A DNA stretch of 64,000 bases from Psychrobacter sp. JCM 18903. Lineage in GTDB: Bacteria; Pseudomonadota; Gammaproteobacteria; Pseudomonadales; Moraxellaceae. Each line of letters starts with the position of its first letter. Position 1 is the first letter of the stretch. Below, one piece after another: positions 39,425 through 50,146 of the stretch. A program made the position numbers and the translations under genes. The notes under the pieces are model-generated. The model was not told the origin of the DNA. It saw nothing but the letters and a program-made list of their open reading frames with translations, and searched no databases. Where the stretch lies: positions 62,001-126,000 of the forward strand of contig NZ_BAWJ01000005.1 in assembly GCF_000586475.1 (NCBI RefSeq), in the 5' to 3' direction.

Positions 39425-40392
39425 ATGCGTCCTATTAAAAATATTCATGGTGATAAAGCGCCGCACTGGGTAGGTGACGGCTTTTATGTAAAGACCTTAA
39501 TCAACCATCTTGACGATAACCCTCATTTTAATTATAGCCATACCGACCCTTTTTTATTATTCGATTATGGCAAACCAACGACCTTTGATCCGAACCCCAA
39601 TTATAAAACACAGCCGCATGGAGTCGGACAGCATCCACACAAAGGCTTTGAAACCGTCACTATCGCCTACGAAGGTGAAGTCAGTCATGCCGATTCAGTA
39701 GGCGGGCAAGGGATTATTCAAAAAGGCGATGTGCAATGGATGACCGCAGGTCGTGGCATCATGCACGAAGAGTTTCATTCCGAGGCTTTCGGTCAATGCG
39801 GCGGCGTCTTTAGTATGGTGCAACTGTGGGTTAACTTGCCAAGTGCGCACAAACTGACCGACCCAAACTATCAAAGCATCAAACGGCAGATCTGCCTATC
39901 GTTGAGTTAATCGACAGCAGCAACCCTGACCACCAAACGACGATTGGTAAGGCGGCTATCATTGCTGGTGCGTGGCAAGAAATCAGAGGCGCGGCAAATA
40001 CCTTTACTCCGATTAACTTATGGGATATTGAACTGCATACTGCGGGCGCGACGACGCTAAAAGTGCCCAACACCCACAATACGCTACTGCTAGTACAAGA
40101 AGGTGAACTACTGGTCAATGGTACGTCAGTCAGTGCTGGCAATTTGATTCAATTTGATGCGCCAACTCAGCACCGCACTGATGGGCAAGCTCAGCAAACA
40201 CTGGCTACTGATAACATTGAGCTGCATTATCCTGCTACCGAAAATGGCAAGCAAGCACCAGTCAAGCTTTTACTATTGAGCGGCGAACCTATCGGTGAAC
40301 CAGTCGCAGGTTATGGTCCCTTTGTAATGAACACCCAAGAAGAGCTCCGCCAAACGTTTCGGGATTACCAAACGGGCAACTTTGTTAAATAG
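39425..40392 (+). CDS. Pirin family protein, apparent frameshift
   Basis: The N-terminal cupin contains [50 protein letters not shown] and [15 protein letters not shown], with the pirin metal ligands (His-His-His-Glu). The first frame ends at 39910. Restoring one base at about 39884 (AAAACGGCAG) gives [16 protein letters not shown] and runs to 40392 through the C-terminal domain ([23 protein letters not shown]). The whole is about 322 residues. Some pirins act as quercetinases or regulators; the role here is not known. Confidence 0.9.
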
Positions 40393-40408
40393 TTAAAATA
40401 CAGGCATC

Positions 40409-40445
40409 AAAAAGCCACCTGACAGTCTGCGTCAGGTGGCTTTTT
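40409..40445. terminator. Bidirectional Rho-independent terminator
   Basis: AAAAAGCCACCTGAC is perfectly inverted as GTCAGGTGGCTTTTT around AGTCTGC. It sits between the convergent pirin (+) and OYE (-) genes. Confidence 0.92.
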
Positions 40446-40530
40446 ATTATGTGCTTATGTATCGGCTAACGCTGAGGGTGTTTTTAACACACCTTAAGGT
40501 TAGCTAATCATAAGGGCAGCTGATTATCCA

Positions 40531-41634
40531 TTATGCTTGGTTAAGGAATGGATAATCGGTATAGCCTTCAGTACCACCACCATAAAAACTCTCTGGATGC
40601 TGCTCATTGAGCGCCGCCCCTTCTCGGATACGCTCAACCAAATCAGGATTGGCGATATAATCACGGCCAAAAGCAACCGCATCGATATAGCCTTCCTTGA
40701 TGTTTTTCTCCGCTTTTTCAGCAGTATAGCCACCAGCAGCGATGATCATATTGTCAAAAGCATCACGGACACGCTGACGGAATGCATCACTATAAGGCGT
40801 ACCACCTGCCCAATCAGGCTCAGAGAGATGCAAATACATCAGACCACGCTTGTTGATCTGTTCAACTAGCCAGATGTTTTCGTCTTCGTTGTAGCCTGCT
40901 TCTACATTGTTAAACGTGCCAAGTGGCGAGATACGAATACCCACATGATCAGCATCCCACGCATCAACACAAGCATCGATGACATCAAGAGTCAGACGCG
41001 CACGATTCTCACGGCTACCGCCATACTCATCATCACGCTGATTGGTTTGCTCAACCCAAAACTGATGCAATAGATAACCGTGTGCACCATGAATCTCTAC
41101 CCCATCAAAGCCTGCTTCTTTAGCATTTTTGGTCGCTTGGGCAAAATCAGCGATGACTTGCTTAATCTCGTCAAGGGTGGCTGGACGTGGCGTGGTCGCT
41201 TCAACACGGATGGCGTGGTTATTGCTATCACGCAATGACGTACGCACACCGACATGCACATCAGACGCTGAAATCGGCGCTTCGCCATCAGGCTGCACGC
41301 TTTCATGCGCGACCAATCCTGTGTGCCATAGCTGTACGACAATTTTGCCACCTTTGGCATGGACATTATCAACGATAGTTTTCCACGCAGTGATTTGATC
41401 TTGAGTATGGATACCCGGCGCGCCAGCATAGCCTTTTGCCTGAAAAGATACCTGCGTCGCTTCAGTAATAACAAGCCCAGCACTCGCACGCTGTGAATAA
41501 TACTCTCCAGCAAGTGCCGTCGGTACATCACCAGGTTCGATCGAACGCAGACGTGTCAACGGTGCCATGATGATGCGGTTTTTTAGGGTTTGCGTACCCA
41601 TTTTTACGGGTTCAAATAAATTATCGTGTGCCAT
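40531..41634 (-). CDS. nemA: Old yellow enzyme family alkene reductase (NemA-like)
   Basis: The 367-residue FMN TIM-barrel protein has [57 protein letters not shown] in outline and [16 protein letters not shown]. These are the landmarks of NemA/OYE enzymes that reduce activated alkenes, nitroesters and N-ethylmaleimide with NADPH. The motif [11 protein letters not shown] includes the usual active-site tyrosine neighbourhood. It is transcribed alone. Confidence 0.9.
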   Translation of the reverse strand: MAHDNLFEPVKMGTQTLKNRIIMAPLTRLRSIEPGDVPTALAGEYYSQRASAGLVITEATQVSFQAKGYAGAPGIHTQDQITAWKTIVDNVHAKGGKIVVQLWHTGLVAHESVQPDGEAPISASDVHVGVRTSLRDSNNHAIRVEATTPRPATLDEIKQVIADFAQATKNAKEAGFDGVEIHGAHGYLLHQFWVEQTNQRDDEYGGSRENRARLTLDVIDACVDAWDADHVGIRISPLGTFNNVEAGYNEDENIWLVEQINKRGLMYLHLSEPDWAGGTPYSDAFRQRVRDAFDNMIIAAGGYTAEKAEKNIKEGYIDAVAFGRDYIANPDLVERIREGAALNEQHPESFYGGGTEGYTDYPFLNQA

Positions 41635-41975
41635 AAAAAGCCTTATTTGTTGTTATAAAACCATAATGATTGGTTTGTTATTAATGAATAAATAGCGCGC
41701 TCGTTTTTTAATACGCTATTTATAATCCGTAGTCTTTATAGGGGGCAAACGTGATAATTCCAAGGAAAAATGACCAATAAAAATATCAATATGGCATGAT
41801 ATCGGTATTGATAATACTCATTATTCAACGCCTCTTATTAGCCTATTAAGCGAATGGCTTTAATCATTTAAAAACATAAATAGTAAAATAATATTATCTA
41901 TAAATAACATGTACTCATAACCTCTTAGTCAAAAGTCTACTTAGGGCGTGTTGAACGATGACCCAATCGAGATTT
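41635..41975. other. Intergenic stretch with a solo repeat end
   Basis: This is 341 bp between the OYE and EamA genes, AT-rich and without a reading frame. AGGGCGTGTTGAAC at 41943-41956 resembles the end of the MITE-like element at 30741 (AGGGTCTGTTGAAC; 12 of 14) without a visible partner. Confidence 0.4.
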
Positions 41976-42877
41976 TTACAACTTGAGCATCTTTTTAATG
42001 GACAACTCTAAAGACAAGTAAGTGCCAAACAATATCACCATCGAGCCGATGATCGCAGGTGTGTCCAATGCTTCACCAAGCAATAAGTAACCCAATATAA
42101 TCGCAAAAATCGGAATCACCAAGGTAATACTGGTTGCACGCATAGGACCAATACTTTTTATCAATTGATTCATAAAAATCAAGGCAATGGCTGTTGAAAA
42201 TACGCCAATACAAATGACTGAAACCCAAGCAGTAAGGCTAATGCTTTTACCATATGGGAATTCGTAGACTGCTATCGGCAACATGATAATACTGGCAATG
42301 ATGAGCGAACCTGCGGTAATAGCGACTGGTGAGACATTGTATAAGTAGTTTCTGGTGATATTGGCACCGACGGCATAACCGACACAGGCCAATAACGCAT
42401 AGCCCATTGGCAGCAACCCTGAACTTGACTCAGCGCCCTGCCCGCTACCGCCAAATAAGTTTTCACTCATCAAAATAATCACACCGATAACACCGATGAC
42501 TAAACCGAGAATTTGTGTTCTTGACAGCCTGTCTTTAAAAAAGGTACTGGCGATGAAACCGCTCATCATCGGCACAGACGCATTAAGCACCGCCAACACC
42601 CCTGCGTTTACCGAGCGCGCTGAAAATGCAAACAGGATAAAGGGAATAGCCGCAGAAAATAATCCAACCAGCGTCAACACTTTCCAATTATCCCGTATGC
42701 CCTCTCTGTTTTTGGGCTGATTAAAACAAAAACCAGCATGGTCAGCCCAGCCAAGACCACACGAAGGCTCGCAAAAGCTAACGAGCCAAATTCAGGCACG
42801 CCGATACGATAAAAAATAAAAGACAGCGACCACATAAAGGATAAGGTGATAAAAATAATGAGGTCGCGGTTAGACAT
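41976..42877 (-). CDS. EamA (DMT superfamily) transporter, apparent frameshift
   Basis: Together the two pieces form a ten-helix drug/metabolite transporter of about 301 residues. The N-terminus reads FITLSFMWSLSFIFYRIG, and the second EamA half has GYAVGANITRNYLYN and SIGPMRATSITLVIPIFAIILGYLLLGE. The break at about 42714 is repaired by one A in the A run (CCAAAAAACAGAGAG), giving SPKNREGIRDNWKVLTLVGLF. The substrate is unknown. Confidence 0.88.
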
Positions 42878-42977
42878 GGGGTGATCCTATCAAGCGTTAG
42901 ACAGTAAAAAAACCTCGATGATAACTTTTTAATTGCTCGATTGATGTTGTATTTTCTGTATTTATCGCTGATTTCTT

Positions 42978-44203
42978 CTACAAATTCACTTTATCCAAAA
43001 TAAAGTCAATGTCCTTATCGCCGCGCCTGACAAATTGACCAAAATCGTCTCATCCGCTGACATATCTTTGGCAATTTTCATCGCATAAGCGATGGCATGT
43101 GCCGACTCTAAGGCAGGAATAATACCCTCAAGGCGCGACAATGCCATGAACGCTTCTAGACATTCAGCATCAGTTGCCGACTCATAAGTAGCCAGTTTTA
43201 AATCTCGCAGATGTGAATGCTGTGGTCCAACCCCTGGATAATCAAGACCGGAGGCAATCGAATGTACGGGAGCTGGCTCGCCTTTTTCATCGAGCAGCAC
43301 GTAGCATTTAAAACCATGAATCTCACCTTTCACGCCGAGCGACATTGTCGCCGCATGATTAGGAGTATCCAGACCTTCACCTGCGGGTTCCACGCCTATT
43401 TTTTCTACACTTTTATCATCAAAAAAGCCACTAAACATACCAATAGCATTGGAGCCGCCGCCAATACAAGCGACCACTTTATTGGGCAGCTTACCCGTCG
43501 TTGCTAAGAACTGCGCCCGCGCTTCATGTCCGACCACTGACTGAAAGTAGCTGACCATTTCAGGATATGGCGCAGGTCCCAGTGCCGAGCCAATCGCAAA
43601 CATACTGGTATCAAGCTCATTCAAATAAGTCTCAAAGGCGCTATCGACCGCTTCTTTTAGCGTACCAGCACCACGCGAGACTGGTACGATATTGGCGCCC
43701 AAAATCTTCATCCGGCTGACGTTTGGATGCTCCTTTTTAATATCGACCACACCCATATGAATCTCACACTCTAAGCCCATCAAGGCCGCTGCGGTTGCCA
43801 ACGCTACGCCATGTTGCCCCGCACCCGTTTCCGCAATCACCTTTTTTTTGCCTAATTTCTTGGCCAATAACACTTCGCCCAAACAGTGATTAATCTTATG
43901 CGCGCCCGTATGGTTTAAATCTTCACGTTTAAAATAAATCTGCGCGCCGCCGCAATGCTCCGTCAAACGCTGCGCATGATAAATAGGACTTGGACGACCA
44001 ACATAGGTCTCACGCAAGCGCTTCATCTCAGCGATAAAATCATCGTCTTTAATGATTTCACGAAAACCCACTTCGATTTCTGCCATGGCTTTGGCCAGCT
44101 CAGGATGACCAATTTTGCCACCAAATTCGCCATATAAACCATCGTCATTGGGCAAAATTGATTGATGTAAACCGTAGCCAGTGGCGGTATTTTGCGTTGT
44201 CAT
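42978..44203 (-). CDS. trpB: Tryptophan synthase beta chain, C-terminal frameshift
   Basis: The protein carries the PLP lysine at 103 in HTGAHKINH, the phosphate loop GGGSNAIG and [12 protein letters not shown], as in TrpB. It converts indole plus serine to tryptophan. The unbroken frame ends at 42986 with ..[15 protein letters not shown], which is not native. One C restored at about 43027 (TCAGGCCGCGGC) gives [18 protein letters not shown] ending at 42978. No trpA or trpF is adjacent in this window on either side. Confidence 0.94.
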
Positions 44204-44595
44204 AGTTAAGCCTTATCGTTTTAAATGGAGTATTAGTATTGGCATTTTTGCCAAATGATTTAGCTTTTTTAAGGACAAGAATAATTGAATGTATTTGTGT
44301 TCTAGTACATTGAAACAAGATAATAAGCGAAATTCTCTATTCGGTCAAGTTTACACGTCACTCTAAAAACAATTGACTAAGTGACTGGCTAAGACATTGA
44401 CTAAAATCTGGCAAGAATAATCGTTGAATGAAAGCCTGATTTATCTATAAGTATTACAGCAATCGTGTGACTGAAATAATAACGCAACCTATGTTTGCTA
44501 ATATGATGCTCGCTTGGCTTAGCGCACCTTTGCGGTCGAAAGCTAATATTATTTCATACGGGCTTTTTAGCTTAAATATCAAATTAGGATACACC
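44204..44595. other. Divergent region between trpB and the GMC oxidoreductase
   Basis: This is about 390 bp. An in-frame extension of the downstream gene back to 44467 lacks a ribosome site and would mask its signal peptide, so the region is read as non-coding. No clear repeat or hairpin was found. Confidence 0.4.
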
Positions 44596-46194
44596 ATGCA
44601 ACGACGCCAACTGATTAAAGCCATGGGTTTAAGCTTAGGCGCTATCAGCACCTCCGCTGCGGTGAGTGGTTGCCAAATGCTTGCCAAGCAGCCAAAGCTA
44701 CCGAGTAAAGTCATCCAAGCTGGGCATTTTCCTAATATCATCGTTGGTAGTGGCTATGGTGGCGCGGTATCGGCACTACGACTCAGCGAAAAAGGTCACA
44801 AGGTTTTAATCCTTGAGATGGGGATGCGCTGGGATAGAAGCCCCGAATATAATACCTTTTGCAAAATGATTAGCGCCGATAAACGCTCAAGCTGGTTTAG
44901 CAATATGCCAAACGCCCCTATCCCGATTCCAATTCCTATCAGAAAATATCCTGGAGTTTTAGATTTAATCGAATATGAGGATATGAAAGTCTTCGCTGGG
45001 CGTGCTTACGGCGGCGGCTCTATCGTCAATGGCGCGATTGCCATTCAGCCAAGACGCTCGCACTTTGAAGAAACGTTCCCTTGGATTGATGCTGATGAGA
45101 TGTACGACACTTATTTCCCGCGTGCTATGCGAGCATTAAAAGTCAGCCAAATCCCTGAGTCATTTTTCAATGAGTCCGAGCATTACGAATTTACTCGTTC
45201 AGCTGAACGCCAAGCCGAAAAAGCGGGACTAAAAACAGAGTTTTTCGGTAATAGCTACGATTTTGACTATATGCAAAAGGAAGCGCGCAGCGAAGTGTAT
45301 AAATCTGGCCTTGGCGGTGAAGTCATCTATGGCAATAACGCTGGCAAGTTTTCACTGGATTTAACCTACTTAAAAGACGCTGAAGCTACGGGCAATGTCA
45401 CGGTCAAAACCTTGCGTAAAGTTAATACTATTCAAGCGCTCGATAACGACCAACTGCGTTTAGAAGTCCATGTCATCAATATGATGGGCGGCATCGATAA
45501 AGTTGAGCATTACACTTGCGATAAACTCTTCCTTAATGCCGGCAGTACGGGCACCTCAGAGTTACTGCTTAAAAGCCAAGCTGAAGGTAAGCTTAATAAG
45601 CTAAACGAGCATATTGGTCAATATTGGGGACCCAACGGTAACATCATGACGGGACGCAATTTCGTCCACGCGGCTGGCACTACCCAATCCACCATTCCGG
45701 TCAAAGGTATCAATATGTGGGACGGTGATAGAGGCGGCTCGAAGTACAAAATCTTTGCCGAACTCGCGCCATTACCGTTAGGACTTGAGACGTGGACGAC
45801 GCTCTATCTCGCCATCACTGACAATCCAGAACGCGGTAACTATTACTATGATAAGACCTCAAAAACCGTCAAGCTCAACTGGAAACGTAAGCAAAACAAG
45901 TACTCGGTGAACGCTGCTAAAGAGCTGATCGAAAAACTCGCCAACGCCAACGGCGGCTCGACATCGAGCTTGCTATTCACCAAAGGCTTCGGCGATAACT
46001 TCTGCTATCACCCGCTTGGCGGCTGTGTCTTGGGTTTGGCGACTGATGAATTTGGACGCGTCAAAGGGCACGGAAATATATACGTGCAAGATGGCGCGTT
46101 AATCCCCGGTAGCGCAGGCGTTAATCCGTATGTCTTTATCACCGGACTTGCTGAACGTAATATGGCGAGTATTTTAAGGGAAGATTTTGGGTAG
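44596..46194 (+). CDS. GMC-type oxidoreductase with Tat/lipoprotein signal
   Basis: From ATG 44596 (TAGGATACACC upstream) the 532-residue protein begins MQRRQLIKAMGLSLGAISTS, a twin-arginine signal, followed by a VSGC lipobox. Then come an FAD motif (IIVGSGYGGAVSALRLSEKG), AYGGGSIVNGAI and a C-terminal HPLGGCVLG with GSAGVNPYVFITGLAERN. This layout resembles bacterial cholesterol-oxidase-type GMC enzymes. The cofactor is FAD; the substrate (sterol, alcohol or other) is unknown. It is probably exported folded and may be lipid-anchored. Confidence 0.85.
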   Translation: MQRRQLIKAMGLSLGAISTSAAVSGCQMLAKQPKLPSKVIQAGHFPNIIVGSGYGGAVSALRLSEKGHKVLILEMGMRWDRSPEYNTFCKMISADKRSSWFSNMPNAPIPIPIPIRKYPGVLDLIEYEDMKVFAGRAYGGGSIVNGAIAIQPRRSHFEETFPWIDADEMYDTYFPRAMRALKVSQIPESFFNESEHYEFTRSAERQAEKAGLKTEFFGNSYDFDYMQKEARSEVYKSGLGGEVIYGNNAGKFSLDLTYLKDAEATGNVTVKTLRKVNTIQALDNDQLRLEVHVINMMGGIDKVEHYTCDKLFLNAGSTGTSELLLKSQAEGKLNKLNEHIGQYWGPNGNIMTGRNFVHAAGTTQSTIPVKGINMWDGDRGGSKYKIFAELAPLPLGLETWTTLYLAITDNPERGNYYYDKTSKTVKLNWKRKQNKYSVNAAKELIEKLANANGGSTSSLLFTKGFGDNFCYHPLGGCVLGLATDEFGRVKGHGNIYVQDGALIPGSAGVNPYVFITGLAERNMASILREDFG

Positions 46195-46393
46195 GGTGTT
46201 GTTGTAGTCATGGAATTTGGTTGGATGAAAAAGGTCTTTAAGGGCGTTTTTTTGGTTGGAAATAATGCTGTTTTTATTTAGACAAGTATTAGACGTTGGG
46301 TTACGCTATCGCTGACCTAACATACACGCTTCTACTAATAGGAGTAAGGCTAACGGTAACTTGTGTGTGAGGTTTAATATTTGTGAGTAAATT

Positions 46394-46984
46394 CTAGCTT
46401 TCCCCTGAACCTAATTTTTTAATTGCTTTATCAATATTTTGTAATTGCTCATTAGTTTTTATTAAAGTTTCTGAAATCTTCTTATCCCAGTTTGAATCAG
46501 AAATATCTGTTCCGTGAAATGCTTCAACGAAAAGCTGAGACGAACTCGATGATCTATTAAACCAAGACATAGAATTAGCTCTTCTGTACTTAGCTTTAAC
46601 TATAATATTCTTACCTCCAATATATTTTTTTAGCCCTCCATATTGCCCCCAAGAAATAATAATTTTTTGGCTAGGGGCTAAGAAAGGAATTCCATCTACG
46701 ATAGGCCCAGACATCATTGTTTTTGGCATGCTCTGAGGTTCTTCTATAGTGAAAGCTTTTTCAGGTAAATCTCTAGACGTTTCAAAACTTATATTTTCTG
46801 CTGGCCCTTTACCTATGTTCTCAATAATTAAAATAATAAGTGAGGGTCGCTTTTTATCTGTATCTACATAAACAATAATTTCTGGATCGGTTGACGAACG
46901 GTAGACCGCATAAGTTATGGCAGCTGAGGCCGTTGCTATTAAAGCTATAAACACAGATATCCAATTTGCCAAATCTATTTGCAT
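46394..46984 (-). CDS. Unknown membrane-anchored protein
   Basis: The 196-residue protein has one N-terminal membrane helix (WISVFIALIATASAAITYAVY) and a beta-rich globular part, then a lysine-rich helical tail. No family is recognised. It starts 37 bp downstream of the 47021-47473 gene on the same strand, so the two could form a pair. Both are AT-rich relative to the surrounding metabolic genes, suggesting accessory DNA. Confidence 0.7.
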   Translation of the reverse strand: MQIDLANWISVFIALIATASAAITYAVYRSSTDPEIIVYVDTDKKRPSLIILIIENIGKGPAENISFETSRDLPEKAFTIEEPQSMPKTMMSGPIVDGIPFLAPSQKIIISWGQYGGLKKYIGGKNIIVKAKYRRANSMSWFNRSSSSSQLFVEAFHGTDISDSNWDKKISETLIKTNEQLQNIDKAIKKLGSGES

Positions 46985-47020
46985 GCATAACTCTCCAACT
47001 AAGTTAAAACTGTGTTTATT

Positions 47021-47467
47021 TTAAACATTTTCTTTCCACTCGCTCATTCGTCGTTGAGATATTTCTACAGCACTGTCGGAAAACAGTTCAGGATAGCGAA
47101 GTATTACTGCTTCGAAAGCATAGGCTTCCAAACCCATCTCTAATAATGCGGTATAACCTTTTGTCTCAGATTTACGATCAACGGCGCGCTCGACAGCATT
47201 AATTATTCCGTATTTTTGAATCATTGGCCAAGTTCTAGATGCGCGTGTTTTCTTACCATTTTTGGCACTTAGCACCTCTTCATAAGCATAGACTGCTTTT
47301 ATAGCTTCTTTCTCTGCCGACGTTTCAGCACCATAATTTTCAGCTTTTAAGTGAATAGCTCGTTCTTTTGCTTGTTTTACCAAATCTTCTCTGCCTGCAT
47401 TCAAAGCATTTTTAGCAAAAATCTCACATTTCTTAGGAGTGTCTAAGTTTTTTATCCTTTCATTCAT
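47021..47467 (-). CDS. Unknown soluble helical protein
   Basis: The 148-residue protein (MNERIKNLDTPKKCEIFAKN..) is highly helical and charged, with no signal peptide. It contains KTRASRTWPMIQKYGIINAVERAVDR and EAYAFEAVILRYPELFS. This resembles hypothetical proteins seen in scattered accessory loci, but no function is known to me. ATG 47467 was preferred to the codon at 47473 (MVMNERI), two codons earlier. Confidence 0.65.
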   Translation of the reverse strand: MNERIKNLDTPKKCEIFAKNALNAGREDLVKQAKERAIHLKAENYGAETSAEKEAIKAVYAYEEVLSAKNGKKTRASRTWPMIQKYGIINAVERAVDRKSETKGYTALLEMGLEAYAFEAVILRYPELFSDSAVEISQRRMSEWKENV

Positions 47468-47697
47468 AACCAAACCTCTTCTTATGCATCAGTTAGCTGG
47501 TTTGAACCAATGCTATTTGTTACTTAATATCAGTCATAATCATAACAGAAAGACTAAAAATAAGTTAACTTCTTAAAACCTCAGACTTAAACCGCTCCCA
47601 TACCACACACCCATTGAAATCCAATCTCGCATCGGCAACAATGACAGTACTTATTTATAAAAGCCAAACTAAAAATCTCTGCCCAAAAGGACAAGTC

Positions 47698-48717
47698 ATG
47701 AAACTGCGCATCTTAAAATCTGCCGTGACCAACCCTTGGTTTAACCTCGCGACCGAAGATTGGATATTTAATACGCTCAATCCCGACTCGCACACGCTAT
47801 TCTTATGGCGCAATAGCGAGACCGTGGTCATCGGGCGCTCGCAAAACCCATGGGTGGAATGCAAAATCGATAAGATGGAAGCCGATGATGTGTTTTTGGC
47901 GCGGCGGCAGAGTGGCGGCGGCGCGGTATTTCATGATTTGGGCAATACCAACTTTACCTTTTTATCGCCCAAAGCCGACTACGACCAAGAAGCGAACTTT
48001 ACCATCATTATTAATGCGTTAAAGAAACTGGGCATAGACGCGGATTTATCTGGGCGTAATGACATGCAAGTTGGTGACAAGAAAATATCAGGCAGCGCGT
48101 TTAAACATGCAGCGGATCGCAGCTTTCATCATGGCACATTATTGGTCAATGCCAATATGCAAAAGCTGGGCGATTATCTCAATCCGCATCCGCTGAAACT
48201 GAAAGCCAAAGGCATCAAGTCCGTACGTTCTCGTGTCGCCAATTTGGTTGAGTTTAATGCAGACATCAATCACGAGATCTTATCCGATGCGATTATCGAG
48301 GCCTTTTGTGAATATTATCGTGACACTGATTATGGCGACACTACGCCAGTCGAAGAATTGGATGAAGCCACACTTGCAAAAGAGCCGTCATTAAAAAAAT
48401 ACTATCAACAAATGGCAGATTGGGATTGGCGCTTTGGTAAGACACCTGAATTCAGCCATCATATTGAGACGCGCTTTGATTGGGGCATTATTGACTTGCA
48501 CCTTGATGTGAAGCAAGCAGTGATACGCGATGTGGTTATTTTCTCTGATGCGCTAAATGTTGAATTAATTGAGCTATTAAAAAACACGCTGACTGACGCT
48601 AAATACAATAAAGTCGACATCAAAACAAAGCTTGATGAATTAGGTAGAGCGCATACTGAGTTGGCAGCACAAATTGATGATGTGTCTAAATGGCTGACTG
48701 GTGAGATGGAAGGTTAG
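47698..48717 (+). CDS. lplA: Lipoate-protein ligase A
   Basis: The 339-residue protein has WRNSETVVIGRSQNPW, the lipoate-binding ARRQSGGGAVFHDLGNTNFTF in outline, and KKISGSAFKHAADRSFHHGTLL. These are LplA motifs; the C-terminal accessory domain is also present. It attaches free lipoate to E2 and GcvH domains via lipoyl-AMP. ATG 47698 has AAAAGGACAAGTC in front; the upstream in-frame ATG at 47614 adds unrelated residues. Confidence 0.93.
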   Translation: MKLRILKSAVTNPWFNLATEDWIFNTLNPDSHTLFLWRNSETVVIGRSQNPWVECKIDKMEADDVFLARRQSGGGAVFHDLGNTNFTFLSPKADYDQEANFTIIINALKKLGIDADLSGRNDMQVGDKKISGSAFKHAADRSFHHGTLLVNANMQKLGDYLNPHPLKLKAKGIKSVRSRVANLVEFNADINHEILSDAIIEAFCEYYRDTDYGDTTPVEELDEATLAKEPSLKKYYQQMADWDWRFGKTPEFSHHIETRFDWGIIDLHLDVKQAVIRDVVIFSDALNVELIELLKNTLTDAKYNKVDIKTKLDELGRAHTELAAQIDDVSKWLTGEMEG

Positions 48718-48937
48718 ATTTTTGCTTGTTATTGATAATTAGTAAAGAGTCTCAATTTCTTATTGACGTCAATATTTCAATCGCCTTTATACTTTGTACA
48801 GATTAGGCTTGCTGTCTAGGTCACACCCTTAGACAAACTTAAGTTTGATATTTTACGCTTTAGCCATCTATAATGTGATGCAAATAATAGATCCGCTATA
48901 AAAGTTCAAACTTTAAACGTTTAAGTAAGGTAGCACT

Positions 48938-49477
48938 ATGGCAGCCTATATCACCGTCGGCGCAAAGACCTCTCACGGTGGGACGGTCATCTCCGGCTCA
49001 CCGCACACCACTCATAACGGCATCCCTGTCGCGCGTAAAGGCGATAAAGTCATCTGTAAAAAATGCAAAAAGGTCACCACCATTCTTAGTGGTGATGCAT
49101 CCTTTATTGTCGATGGTGCGCCTATTGCACGTGGCGGTGATGTCACTAGCTGCGGCGCTAAGCTGATTGCTAGTCAGCAGTCGTTTGCGGAGTCTGACTT
49201 TGATGTGGGTAGTATTGCGCAGGAAGCGCCTTTGGTGTTTCCGAAGTCGGATATGAGTGACTTGTTCAGTGAAGCGGTGGTTAATGAAACCTATGACGAT
49301 AAATTTCAATTACTAGATAAAATTACTCAACAGCCTCTAAGTTATGTTAAATATCGGCTAGATTACGATGGTAAGTTGGTTGAAGGTCAGACTGACGAAG
49401 ATGGTTTTACTGAAATAATTGAAGCAAACCATCCTGCTGAAGTAAGTATTTATTTATTGGTAGATGAGGACGAATAA
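48938..49477 (+). CDS. PAAR-domain protein, type VI secretion spike tip
   Basis: The N-terminal ~85 residues are a PAAR domain: VGAKTSHGGTVISGSPHT, GIPVARKGDKVICKKCKK, FIVDGAPIARGGDVTSCG. The C-terminal part (about 120-175) contains FQLLDKITQQPLSYVKYRL and a TDEDGFTEII turn, the beta-sandwich extension seen in many PAAR proteins that carry cargo. It would cap VgrG and bring an effector. The next gene starts one base after its stop, so that gene is the likely cargo. No vgrG, hcp or tss gene is in the window. Confidence 0.88.
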   Translation: MAAYITVGAKTSHGGTVISGSPHTTHNGIPVARKGDKVICKKCKKVTTILSGDASFIVDGAPIARGGDVTSCGAKLIASQQSFAESDFDVGSIAQEAPLVFPKSDMSDLFSEAVVNETYDDKFQLLDKITQQPLSYVKYRLDYDGKLVEGQTDEDGFTEIIEANHPAEVSIYLLVDEDE

Positions 49478-49478
49478 C

Positions 49479-50084
49479 ATGGCACAAAGAGAGGTTAGCT
49501 GCGGTAGCTACCATTTAACTAGAGCTGATAACAATAGTAATAAATGCATAGAGGTTGAGACTGGAAGAGAGCTGACTTTTGGTGAAAAAAACCTAGCTAA
49601 AGAAATGTTTAGTAATCATATAGATTACACTAAGGTACACATCTACGATAAAAAATGGGCATTTTTTCAGGGTAAAAGAGTAGCCATGACTCCCAATGGC
49701 AACATATATTTTGCTCCTGATGTCCATGAAAAAGATTTTTCTTTAGCTTCAGATGGCAGTAAGCATTTCTTTATACATGAGATGACGCACGTTTGGCAAT
49801 ATCAAAATGGACAAGCTGTATTAACTCGTGCTGGTACTTCGCAAGTATTAATAGAGCTTCCAAGTAGGATTGGGTTAGGAAACGGTGCATATGCATATGA
49901 GCTTGATGCTCGAAAGAATTTACTCGATTATGGAGTTGAACAACAAGCGTCTATCGTTGCAGATTATTGGGCTATGAAAAAAAACTTGTTTGGTAAGCTC
50001 AAAAGCTCTATTAGAGCTACTAATTATGATGACACAAATTTAACTTATTATAAAATAGTGGTGGATACAGTGATTACCAAATAG
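49479..50084 (+). CDS. HEMTH zinc-metallopeptidase-like candidate T6SS effector
   Basis: The 201-residue protein has a zinc motif HEMTH (residues 100-104) in FFIHEMTHVWQYQ, as in vgr-related or eCIS-associated metallopeptidase-like proteins. A likely third ligand lies in the helix with DYGVEQQASIVADYW. There is no signal peptide, as expected for cargo delivered by a PAAR/VgrG spike. Its start is 1 base after the PAAR stop. A candidate immunity lipoprotein follows. The substrate is unknown, and toxicity is inferred from context only. Confidence 0.75.
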   Translation: MAQREVSCGSYHLTRADNNSNKCIEVETGRELTFGEKNLAKEMFSNHIDYTKVHIYDKKWAFFQGKRVAMTPNGNIYFAPDVHEKDFSLASDGSKHFFIHEMTHVWQYQNGQAVLTRAGTSQVLIELPSRIGLGNGAYAYELDARKNLLDYGVEQQASIVADYWAMKKNLFGKLKSSIRATNYDDTNLTYYKIVVDTVITK

Positions 50085-50146
50085 TAGGAATTACTGCACT
50101 AAGCTTTTTAAACACTTATTAATGTTTAATATATAGGACTCTCTAA

